Assembly: GCA_011800805.1 (NCBI GenBank) | Contig: MPNW01000221.1 | Span: forward strand, 135,516-199,515 | Direction of reading: 5' to 3' | Origin: Hirudo medicinalis | Taxonomy: Eukaryota; Annelida; Clitellata; Hirudinida; Hirudinidae | DNA: 64,000 nucleotides | Shown here: one piece after another, positions 13,301 through 24,701 of the stretch | Layout of the letters: every line of letters starts with the position of its first letter | How positions within the stretch are numbered: the stretch's first letter is position 1 | Made by a program: the position numbers and the translations under genes | Notes under the pieces: model-generated | Databases searched by the model: none | What the model was told of the DNA's origin: nothing | What the model saw: the letters and a program-made list of their open reading frames with translations, nothing else

Positions 13301-16300
13301 TGTCTTGACTGTTAACATGTTTAGGCATTATGAATATTATCCAAATAGTTTAAATTTGTGGCATTCTCCGTCACCAATAACAATATCAAAAATTATCAGC
13401 ATTAGATTATCAAATATCAGTCTCTCCATTATTAATTTCTAATAAGCCTTCAAGCCATTTACATACTTTATGAGATAAGGGTCAACCTTATGGGAGAGGG
13501 AGCTCTCAAGGTAAGATTTATTTATTTGTGCACGAAGTCTAAACTAGATATTAACATATTAATAAAAACAATCGATACCAATTAATAACTTCAAAAGTTT
13601 TCAAAATTCTCAGTTAGATAATATTGAAATGAACCGGGGGTTCGTAAACTTGGGAAGTTTTCAAGTAAGTTTATTGAGCATCTATTCAATGAATAGAATT
13701 GAATATCCGATTTGAGTATCTGAGCTTCTGGGTCAGGGCTCTATGATGCTATGGGATCTGGTGTGGGATGCTTGGTCATCTGCTACTGTTTCAGCCCTAA
13801 AAAGATCCTAAATTTAACAGTCGAAAGAAACAATAAAAGATGAATAAACTTCCGTAATTAAGCATTTAAAACGAGCTTAAGTTGTGGAGTTAACGATTTC
13901 ATTGGATAAAGAATTCGGTACTGTTAGACACGATTTTTAATGAAAAATTTGAATCAATCCTGTCAATCCTGCAACGACCTGTTTTTAATTTTTAGCGGTG
14001 GTAAACAAAATAAATTATTCTATGGTTGTTGTAGTGGTGTAATAATTGGGATAATTATTATATAATTATTTACGTATTTATTATAATGTAATATTCACTA
14101 TCTTTTGTTGTTACCTCTAAAGAATGTTTTATTAAGTTAAACATTCCTCTCCCAAGTTGGTCACTCATACTTCTTGTAGTTTAGTTGTAGACAATAAACG
14201 AACATAGTAGTAAGGATACAACAGTGGTCGTTATCGCTGTCAAAGAAATATCTCTAAAATACTATTTCATATGAAAATTTGGTTTAGGTACAATAGGTTA
14301 TGGCGAATGCGGAATATATTGAAGAAAGGATGAGTTACTGAAATATAAGTACGAATCATTCCCTTATGGAAATGATTCTTTTATATTAAAAGTACATAAG
14401 TCTTAAATTAGTATCCCGATCAATGTTGTAGAAGATTTAATAAAAGTTAACCATAGAAATTTTCAACTAAACACTTCATTATCATGAATGCTAATATTAT
14501 GATTTGACAAAATCTTTTAATTTCAGAAGTCTGGCGGAGCAAGTAAAGCCAATCCGCGATGGAAAACATGTACTGACACCATAAATGAAAATCTACATCA
14601 AGCTGTTGGACATCTTTATGTGATACGTCAGTTTAGACATTCAACCAAAGCCAAGGTTCAGATGAATTATAAGTGACATCTTGATTGCAAGAAGTTGAAT
14701 TCCTGCGCGGATGGTGTTCGCACCAAACTTGCGCAGCCCTTGAGAACAAAGCGCTAAATAAATGGCTTGCAAAAAGCGTCCCTGATGCTTATGGTGCAGC
14801 ATAAATGAGCTGTAATCTCCATAGAAAAATGTGAAAAATTGTGAGATATAGTTCTAATGGAAGACTACTGTGTATCTAGATATATTTGAAAGTACTACAA
14901 TTACAAAATTACTTAATAGGTCATAGATTTAGCATCGAAACTAAAAAAGGCCTATGCAAAATTGATATCAAAACAAAATTGGCTATCTAATGAAACAAAG
15001 ACTCAAGCGTTAAAAAAGGTTATTTCATCTAATTAAATAAATTATTGTAACCTCACTCTAGTAAATTATTGTTGATTGGTTTAAATTTGAAATTGCTGAT
15101 TAATTTTCAGTTGGAACAAATGAAAGAACATGTCGGATATCCAGATTATTTGGATAATGTAAAATTGCTAGGCGCTGAATTTAGAGGGGTGAGACAATGT
15201 TTCTTCAGTACTTCGAAATTAAGGCTTAAATACTTGATCAATTTGGTCGATCAGATTGAACGGCTAAACTTATTTCTATTTTTATTAGGTGGATTTCAGC
15301 AATAAGTCATTCATGGAAATCTTTCACATGATGCGATTCATGAAAATGAAGCAACAAATGAGAAAGCTAAGAACTCTAGTTAATCGCGAATCGTTAGGCT
15401 TTTGAATATTCGTAATTTTTACTCTTACATCAGATAATATCGGATGGATGCAATGATTAATTTAGTTTTAATTAAGGGTTAAATATCATTGCCATGTTTT
15501 TTCTTCATGAATTTCTTTTATTCTGGAAACAATGATATTACATATTTGAAAGACAAAGAACAGACACAAGGAATTGAAAAATTCCGCTGTCAAACTGTTT
15601 GCAGAACTAAAATAAGTACACAATACTAACGGCGAACTAGACAAACTTTTTTTTGTGCGCAAGTTAAATAAAACATTTATTCTTGTGCCTCGCATCATCT
15701 GATAGATCTGATCTAAGGTCTTGTTTGATTTTGATTGATAATAAGCGCCTTATGTAAGCTTAAATTTGACTGTTTGATAACTGAGACATTTAAAGCTATT
15801 AAGCATTAAGCAAAGAGTATTATGAATAATGGCAGAAGAAATTTAATTTTTCAAAGAGTCGTTGAATCCATAAGATGTATATTAAATATTGATGCAAAAT
15901 ATGGATATATTTTTGTTGCAGAATCGTATCTAAATGTTTTTTCATTTTAATTCCAAGGGCGGACATGCCAATTGCAATGGTTAATGCTTTTTATGATTTC
16001 CAAATGAATAGAATAGGTAAATATTACCTTAAAGAACAATCTAGAATTGTTATGAATATTACATAATATCTGATTGTCAGTGTTTCCGGCCGGTATTTTG
16101 GAAGTTCCTTTCTACTCGGAATCATATCCCATGTAGGTGTAACCCTTACAAATTAAAAAAATTTAATTACTACTTTTTTACTACTTTAATTTTTTGAAAA
16201 CGTTCTAAAATTATTCCTTTTCAATTATTTCCTTGTCAAGGTACTTAAATTTTGGTGGCATCGGCTCTTTCATAGGACATGAAATAATCCACGGATTCGA

Positions 16301-17371
16301 CAATACTGGTTTGATGTTTAACTAACATTTATACCGAAAGTTAATTCCCTGCATGATCATCTCAACTTGCAGGCAGTCGTTTTGATCACAACGGTTTACC
16401 AAATGACTGGTGGCAGGTTGCAGATAGAGAGATGTTCTCAAACAGAAGTGAATGTTTCATTCGTCAATACAGCGATCTTGTTCTCGAGCAGATTAACGAA
16501 AAGGTTACTTTTAAAAATCGAATAATCTTTCCATTAACAACACATTTGAATTACTGCAGGTTAATGGAAGGATTACACTAGGCGAGAATATCGCTGATTC
16601 TGGAGGATTACGCATTGCACATATGGTGACCATTTAACGTCCCATATTTACTAGAAAAATTAATTAGCAAAATAACATTAATTAGAGCCGGCCCCTCCTT
16701 CAATTGTACTGTTTAAATTGATTCACTCAGCAGCAGATTGGTTTTCCATAAATTTTCCTGTTGCATATTTCATCAGACATTTTTCCCTTTTTTGTCAAGC
16801 AGTGACTGCTTAGTTTTATTTAACCTAGGTAATTACCTAAAGTGGTCTGAGAATTTTTTCGCGACAACCAAAGATTGACACTAAATTCAACTTGATGAAA
16901 TTTGTTTTCCCAAATTTTAAGGCCTACAAGACTTTCTTGGGGAAGAATGGTGAAGAGAAACATCTTATCGGACTTCCTTATAATTCTGAGCAAATGTTTT
17001 TCATTTCCTATGCGAGGGTAAATAACGCGGAATTAGATCAACTGATCTATGTGTATATATGTAATATTAATATATTTAATTTTTAAAAATTTATCCAAAG
17101 AATTTCTGCCTAAAAATAACCCCTGAAACTGCCGCGAAAGATCTCAGAACTGATCCCCATTCACCAAATGTATTCAGGTCGAATTTTTATGGTCATTTTA
17201 TAAGGCTATTGTGAAAATGTTCATTTTTCTTAAAGACTTCATGCTTTTATTAATGTCATTTTATCAAACAGAGTTAATATGCCTCTGAAGAACATGAAAG
17301 CGTTTTCTTCCGTATTCCATTGCAAGCCTGATTCAGAGATGATTATTCGCAAGAGATGCAGAGTTTGGTGA
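10357..17371 (+). CDS. Secreted M13 metallopeptidase, copy B
   Basis: Close paralogue of copy A with the same 22-exon plan: 10357-10405, 11097-11165, 11239-11277, 11525-11683, 11748-11831, 11922-12130, 12309-12494, 12655-12735, 13009-13145, 13205-13298, 14527-14655, 14920-15018, 15111-15188, 15289-15392, 15958-16016, 16081-16132, 16241-16308, 16373-16503, 16560-16625, 16922-17017, 17101-17177 and 17272-17371. The joined product is 721 aa. A signal peptide covers residues 1-16. The active site is complete: NAFY (N515-A516), HEIIH (556-560), GENIAD (E618, D622) and the His of TDPHSP (H683). The C-terminus is CRVW. Exon lengths equal those of A except for one codon less in exon 1, and exons 18-20 are nearly identical, so A and B are the youngest pair. 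Intron 10 (13299-14526) is 1.2 kb with nothing recognisable. It is probably a working extracellular peptidase with a peptide substrate I cannot name. Confidence 0.9.
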
Positions 17372-18348
17372 TAGGGTACACAGACTAGAGAGGCTTTAGT
17401 TGATATTGTGAAGACATTATTTAAACTACTTATGAATAATTTAATTTGGGTGACGGTTGACTATTCGTTTAATCAGAAATATTTTCATTAGCTCGTCTCA
17501 CTTGTGAATAATTTGCTTTGTCTGACTTGTTTATTTTGTTTCGTTTTTTTTTGTTGAGGATATCTATAGCTATACATGACCTTCTTATTCAGTAAATAAA
17601 CTGTTATTACATGCTTTAATTTTACATCATTTATGAAAAATTTGCATGATTTGATGTCAAAGGAAAGAAAATAGTTTAGAACACAGATATTAGAAGCTAA
17701 ATATAAAGAAAAACAGGATAAATCGGGGGAATGGATATTCAGGGTAAAAGGGTTGTCAGGCAATAAGAGAATTCTGAAGATGAAAAATATAATCTACTAT
17801 GTTAAGTTATATTCTTCGTAACTTAAGTCCCAGGATATGCATTTTCCTAAGAATTAAAATAGAAAAAATGAAATATCGAATTAATTTTTTCAAATAGGAC
17901 GGCATGTACTGTTTACACTTTAACACCACGTGCTGCCTAATGCATTTGATGTAATGATCGTTAAAACTGACCCCATATAAGCTTGCAACTCTAGAAACAA
18001 ACCTGTTTTTGCAAAATTCAACTTAAAGTTTCACTCACTGTGAACCTGAACTTTTTTCCAGGATACCTATTTCCAATGCTATGTTGCATCGCACTTGTTC
18101 ATTTAAAATCTATATTGTGCATTAATTATTAAGTCACCAAGTTAACTTTCTTATGTCAATATAAACATTATTCTTCATTAAATAAGCTTATTTCATTTCT
18201 ATTGTGATTTCTTATGACCCATCATAATTCTTTCTGTTTGGATTTAAATTTAGAAAATATTAGATTAATTATTGATGATATTCAAAGCGGATAACTGCAA
18301 TATAAAAAATTGATTATTGTTATCCCAAAATTATTCGGATTTCAAAAG
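17372..18348. other. Intergenic region between M13 copies B and C
   Basis: The first ~120 bp resemble the 3' flank of copy A. The rest is AT-rich with no recognisable gene or complete transposon. The minus-strand open frame at 17488-17763 is low-complexity and rejected. Confidence 0.5.
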
Positions 18349-18387
18349 GACGTGAGGCTGCATAAAACATTAACAGTTATATAACAT
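18349..18387 (+). promoter_or_regulatory. Putative core promoter of M13 copy C
   Basis: GGACGTGAGGCTGCATAAAA followed by TTATATAAC (18377-18385). This is the most diverged version of the block: CGTGA and the TATA-like element are kept, while the GGCACACAA part has changed. The ATG is at 18408, only about 23 bp after the TATA-like element, so the element may be displaced or the true TATA may be CATAAAA at 18361-18367. Confidence 0.4.
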
Positions 18388-18407
18388 AAAGTTTTTCTCG
18401 GTCTACA

Positions 18408-21400
18408 ATGTTCCAAGCCATGGCTTACTTAAGCATAATCTTGACTTGCTTATTCATTCAAATTATCCAAGGTTTGTGCAAGAGTTTTACCGCAATTCAT
18501 CTAAATAAATTAAGTGATTACAGAACCAATCAAATTTTATTGTTAAACCCATTTAGAAACGCTAATATTTTGATAAGCTTGACGGAGTTTTGTGAAATTA
18601 ACTTTTGTTAAATTACAGTTCAGCAGATATTTATTATTTTAAATATGTAGTATGAACTGATATTAAGTAACATAAATAGTTAGAAGATTTATCTGTAATT
18701 TAAATGAATATCCTGTGATTGCATGATGTGAAAAGAAATATAAATAAATGTTATAAATGTGAACTGATTCACTTGATTATTTAGTCGCTTCGATCACATT
18801 TTAAGCATGAAGATCTGATTGGTGTAACTTTCAGAACTATCAGGCGATGGTCTCAATGCCCATGTCGATCTCTCAATTACTTTGAAATTGAGCCTTAAAA
18901 ATCGGATAAGAGGTGAATTTTACAACCTTATTAATGTCTGGTTGGATTCAGGGCCGCCAACAGAAATTTCGGACCCCAAGGCAAATCGGCCATTGGCCCC
19001 TAAACTATTTTTTTCGAAAAAAATCTTTAAAAAGCAAGTCATAAAAATCGCGATAACAAAAGCTCATATTCGGTTGCTATCGATACTATTTTTAAATAAA
19101 TTATTTTCATTATGTTAATGCAAAAATACGGTTATTATTGCAGATGACTAGGTACGGCAGTAATATTATTACGTAATTATAAATTATAAAGTTTGGATAA
19201 CTGATTATAATATTTTAAACCCCCTCTCGGCGGCCCTGGTTAGATTAGAATCTAACTTTAACCCTAGTTCCTCATTGGCTCAGTTTTTTACAGTACCCAA
19301 GATATGCACTGAAGAAATTTGCATCAAAACTGGTGCGTTATTGGTTGAACTTTTTACTCCGACTATGTCTTTCACATTGCATAATGCAGTTTACTGTTAC
19401 AGTTATAAACTTTATACGCATAGAATGAAAGTATTAAATAAAAATTAAAATTAAATAAAGTAAAAAATTATTATTTGGATTATAGAGCTTCATTGTAGTC
19501 TATCCTAGGAGTTTCATGTTAAACGACCAGACAGTATTTCGAACTCTATTTGAGTTCCAAGTTGCAAAATAGAATTTAATTTTAAAATTAAAACCCTTTC
19601 TTAAATTCAGTCGAAGTCGCGATTTAAACATTTGGACAATGACAATGATAATTTCATTCAGCACAGGAATTTCTAAAATACTTAGACCTCGACGCAGATC
19701 CTTGCGATGATTTCTATAAATTTTCTTGCGGTAGCTTCCTGAAAGAAAAATTACCGTCAGATACACAGGCTGAAAGTGCATTTGTGGACGTTCATGAAAA
19801 TCTTTGGAGCAACATGAAAAGTTGGACGGTTACTTCGTTATATTGTAGGAATTATTGTATTTAATGTCAGAAATAAATTTTCTTAAGATATTTTGGAAGA
19901 GCCTGTTAATGAAAGCGATGAAAATATTGTACAGCAAATTAAACTGACTTACCATTCCTGCATGAACTCAAGTACTTGTGCAATTTTTTATTTATTAATT
20001 TGAGGCATTAAAAGTAATTTGATTTTGTAGCAACTGCTGAAGGTGAAGGCCTGAAAGCAATGAAGAACATCTTGAATGATTTGGGCGGCTGGCCCTTAAT
20101 AGAAGGTGATAAGTGGAAAGAAAGTGAACAGAATTTAATATCAATTTTGATAAGACTGCAGATGTGCGGAATGCAGGGTCTTTTCAGTTTGGTCCTTCAA
20201 AAACTGGACCCTTCTTCTGAATTTCCAGCACCTTTGGTAAGTCCACTACAAATATTGAAACAGTAGAATAGAAATTATCAGAAAATGAATGTATACAACT
20301 TGTTAAATTATATATTAATTAAACAAAACATAAATATAGTGGCATAAATGTGTTTGTGCTTTGAAGGTCGTACGACCCGAACTAACCTTACCGGATAATT
20401 ACTACGAGAAAAAATCAAAAAATGAGAAAATGCTGAAAGTTTTAAAACGATACATTCAAAATGTGGGCCTTAACATTGGAGGAATTGAAAAAAACGACAT
20501 CATTGAGAAGAGTGTTGAAGAAATAGTTGATTTTGAGACAGAACTAGCTGAGGTTAAACAGAATAAATCTTAACTTTTGACAAACGTGGTCCACATTCTA
20601 CATATCAATTAATTTTTAGCATCAATCCAATTGCACTTCCAGTTGATATTTAATTAAATCTAATTAATTAGATTAATTATATTTTTAATTAAATCTAATT
20701 AATATTTTTAAGTGTGGTCGAGTAGATGCCACATTGGAAGAGAGACAAGAAAAATTTATAAGCTTGGACAAACTGAAACAAAAATTCGAAAATGTTAGTT
20801 GATCATTCTTGGTACAATAATTACATGTTTAAATTTATAATTAAAAAATCTAAACTTGTTTTTGTCTATATTATCTAACAAATAATAAAAAAAATAAGCC
20901 TTACAAGGTAATATTAGCAATTTCAATTCAAAATACAAGAACAAAATTATTTTTAATAATTGTCAGGTTTTCGACTTTGAAATGCTTCTTAAATCCATAT
21001 TTAAGGAGGTTGATATTGATATAATGGCAAACGAAACCATTGGAATCATTGACATGCCTTACATGAATTGTCTGTCACAACTTATACATAGCACACCTAA
21101 AAAGTGATGAGAATTGTAGCACTTTTAAAAAATTCACTTTAAAGTTGAATAATAAATTAATGTTTCAGAAATATCGTTAGTTACTTAATTTGGAGGATGG
21201 TTCAAAATTCGATTATTGCGCTACCAAAGAAGTTTGAAGAATTTTATAACACTTTCCAAGAGGTTGTTTTAACTAAGTTTTAGTTAAGGAAATTTCATAA
21301 TCCAATGAAATCAATGTTTATTTATTTGCAATAAAATTTCTTAAAATTAAGGATGAAAATAATGATTTCAGAAAATTCAAGGAACAAACACAATGAGACC

Positions 21401-23832
21401 ACGATGGAAAAAATGTGTTGCATTAGTTAAAGAAAACTTTCAGCAGTCCCTCGGTTATCTTTACGTAAAAAGGTTTTTCAAAGAGTCGACCAAAAGAAAG
21501 GTTGAAATATATTATTATTAAACTGGTGCGCTGTAAAGTGTGTAAATAACCTATTTTTATGATAGATATAATTTAATTTTTTGTGCAAATATGTATTTTT
21601 TATGAAATTTAATTTTGAAACAATTCAATTAATTTCAAACGCCAGGTTGTAGATATAGTTAGCAATTTGAAAAATGCTTATGCAAGAATATTATCGACCA
21701 AACCGTGGCTTTCGGAGGAAACAAAGGTTGAAGCATTATCAAAGGTAATCCAATTTTAAATACTAATGATCAGAAATTCTATCATCACCTTGAGAAGAAC
21801 TTTAAGAACTGTCTAAAGACTGAAGAGAAAAAAATCTGATAAACAGTCTGGATAAACATTTATGTAATGTCAACCAAATTAATAAAAAAATATAATGATT
21901 GATTTCTAGGTAGTGGAAATGAAAGAGCAAATAGGTTATCCGGATTACTTTGAGACACTAAATATCAGTGATTCCTTTAGTGGGGTGAAAAGTATTTTTT
22001 TTTAATCAAGTTATTTATATAAAGTATGTTAGCTTTGAGCTTAAAATGTCAATCAATTCACTAGTTGAACCTCAGCGATCGGACTTTTATGGAGACCTTT
22101 CACTTGACAAAAATCTCAAGAACAAAGGAAATATTAAGGAAACTGAGAGACCCAGTTGATCCAAAGATGTTAGAAGTCTAATAATTAACAGTGCTAGCAT
22201 TATTGGTAGTTATTGTGACCCATTCTCACATTTAATTAACACACAACGAGCGATCTTCACGCAATTGTTTGTAAAATCGCATCAAATATTGAATTAAATA
22301 AATACAATTTTACTCAGGATGCCAATGCCGATTGCAAGCACAAAAAAATTTTACGATTTACGCATGAATAGATTAGGTATACGTTTCTTCCTTTCTCTGA
22401 AGGAAGCACATATATTATTCTTAAATTTAATTCATAGTGTTTCCTGCCGGCTTTGTCGTTTCTCCTTTTTATTCGGAATCATATCCCATGTAAGTCGAGT
22501 AATTTCAAATTGAAATTTAAATACTTAATAAAAATAGTGCACTATTAATTTAACATTTCGAAAACGTAAGATAACAATGCAGACATTTCCATAAAGGTAC
22601 ATAAATTTTGGTGGCATTGGCGCCTTCATCGGACATGAGATAACCCACGGATTTGATAGCTTCGGTCTGAATCTTTCTGTATGGCGATATAATAGCTTCG
22701 AAATATCAGAATTTTGCCATTATTGTTCAGGTAGTCAATTTGATAAGAATGGAGGATTTAAAAGGTGGTGGCAAAAAAATGATAGAGAAATGTTTGCAAA
22801 CAAAAGCACTTGCCTAATGAAACAGTTCAACGAACTCATTCTTACGGAGACAAACCAAAAGGTTACTTCTGAAACTCAAAAAAATGCCTTGGTATTCCAC
22901 TTGTTTCATTTCAGGTAAATGGAACGCTTACAATTGTCGAGAATATTGCGGATGCTGGTGGCTTGCGAATTGCTTATACGGTATGCGCAAAGCATTTTAA
23001 TGTCGCATAAATCTAGAGTTAGCAATGTTTTCCTATATTTTAATATACACTGCTGGGCTTGCCTAATACAGAAAGCAATTACAAACTATATGCCCTAGTT
23101 AGAACTTCGGAAGTAAGATACTCAAAGTTTATGTATAAGCACTATAAATATTAAGGTAATTGCTAGTTAATTATTAAGTTAACTACTAAATTTAACTATC
23201 TAGATGTAAACCTGAGCATATAATTATGCGGACTCATACTAATGACTAGCTGCTATTTTAAAATTTATCGCAAAACATAATCTAAAATGACTGCACTTTC
23301 TAGAACAATTGAATTCCATTTTAAGGCTTACAAGGACTGGCTAAGGAGATATGGTGAAGAAAAACAGCTTCCCGGTATTCCTTATACTTCTGTACAGATG
23401 TTTTTCATAGCTTATGCCAGGGTAAAGTAAAACACTTGGTGTTTACTATAATAAGACTTTAAAATTAAAACTGTTACCAATAAACAATTTGATGCATAGA
23501 ACTTTTGTGAAAAATTATCCGATGAATTGGCCAGAAAAGGTATTAAGACAGATCCTCATTCACCTAGTAAATTCAGGTGAATAGTCATAACTAATCTTTT
23601 TCCATAACATTACAAATATTAAGATTTTAATAAAAAGTATCAAAAGAGGACAGATTGATTTTCTGTATTTTTACCTTTACTTCTTAATGTAATTTGTTAG
23701 ATAATTTGACGAATTTTCATTGCACCAAACAGAGTTAACATGCCTCTGAAGAATATGAAAGTGTTTTCGAAGGTTTTCAAATGCAAGGCAAATTCAACCA
23801 TGAACCCTTTTGATAGATGTAGAATCTGGTAA
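18408..23832 (+). CDS. M13 metallopeptidase paralogue with altered substrate site, copy C
   Basis: Same 22-exon plan: 18408-18471, 18835-18912, 19294-19332, 19662-19820, 19888-19971, 20031-20236, 20367-20552, 20713-20793, 20967-21103, 21169-21262, 21372-21500, 21646-21744, 21910-21984, 22065-22168, 22318-22376, 22438-22489, 22597-22664, 22731-22861, 22915-22980, 23326-23421, 23500-23576 and 23733-23832. The product is 727 aa and in frame throughout. The zinc site is intact: HEITH (562-566), ENIAD (E624, D628) and the His of TDPHSP (H689). In the conserved (V/I)NAFY motif, however, the Asn-Ala pair is replaced by Lys-Lys (K521-K522). In neprilysin this pair binds the substrate backbone. The protein may be an enzyme with changed specificity, a zinc-binding pseudo-enzyme, or a gene starting to decay. 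A MITE sits in intron 2. The C-terminus is CRIW. Confidence 0.85.
18949..19238. mobile_element. hAT-type MITE in intron 2 of M13 copy C
   Basis: A 290-bp element with perfect 10-bp terminal inverted repeats, CAGGGCCGCC at the start and GGCGGCCCTG at the end. It is flanked by an 8-bp near-perfect target duplication: GTTGGATT at 18941-18948 and GTTAGATT at 19239-19246. An 8-bp duplication and CAGGG termini are hallmarks of the hAT superfamily. It has no coding capacity, so it is non-autonomous. A decayed relative lies at 4841-5015. Confidence 0.8.
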
Positions 23833-24620
23833 ATGGCAACCTTAAAGAACTTAAAGCATCTTTAAAAATTAATTAATTAATTAACGAATTGGTTAACTGT
23901 TCATTTTATTGATTAAAAATTTTTAATTCACTGTTGTATTTTTAATTTAAAAAATTTTTTAATTAAATTTAGGTAAATGAATGAACCTAAAATGCTAAAG
24001 TCGTATAATTAGGTAATGTTATCTTTAACCAAAACCGAATTCAAATGGAATCTTGCCAACAAGATCAGTCACAAAATAAAAGTTTATTGAAATAATTTTT
24101 AAAAATCGAACGGAGTAGGCTCGCAGTGGAATCACACCAATCATAAGTAAATCATAATTTTTGAAGCAACAGAAGTCTTCGAAGAGATAAGCAAAGAAAT
24201 ATCTCTAATAAACTTATGAGATAAACTCATTCTAATTGAATGGAAAACCGTATTAAATAAAACGTTTTACCACAAAAAGTAATTGATATAAAATCTAAAA
24301 TTGAGTGCAGCATTTTGCAATGCAATTCACAATTCAACAGTTCCAAATTGATAATACATTGCATTCCTCTTTCAACGAATGTTCTTAAGTTTAAGATAAT
24401 TAGTTTTTAATTTTTAGTTTAACAAATTTAAAAATTGTTACTCTTAATTTCTCTTTATTTTTTAGTAGTTACTTTCACTGTTATTACTTTTCAAAAAGTT
24501 TGTCATGTGCTCTCGTAGCTTTGTCGTTATTAATAAAAGAAAATGCTTGATCAATACAGGAACGATTAAGTATAAAAATGAATGAATCTATTGCATCAAT
24601 ATTTTTAAGTTATGCGCCAC
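23833..24620. other. Intergenic region between M13 copies C and D
   Basis: AT-rich with repeated TTAATTAATTAA-type strings near 23870 and 23950. A candidate polyadenylation signal AATAAA for copy C is at 24075-24080. No gene seen. Confidence 0.5.
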
Positions 24621-24624
24621 CATA

Positions 24625-24665
24625 AATTCGTGACTGGGCACAAATTTTCCGTTCTACATATAACA
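24625..24665 (+). promoter_or_regulatory. Putative core promoter of M13 copy D
   Basis: ATTCGTGACTGGGCACAAA followed by CTACATATAAC matches the shared promoter block. A short upstream open frame starts at 24665 (ATG, stop within about 50 bp) and overlaps the true start out of frame. It could lower translation if the transcript begins upstream of it. Confidence 0.5.
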
Positions 24666-24701
24666 TGAATTTCAAAGCAGGACCTCCAAAAACTACTAGC
24701 A

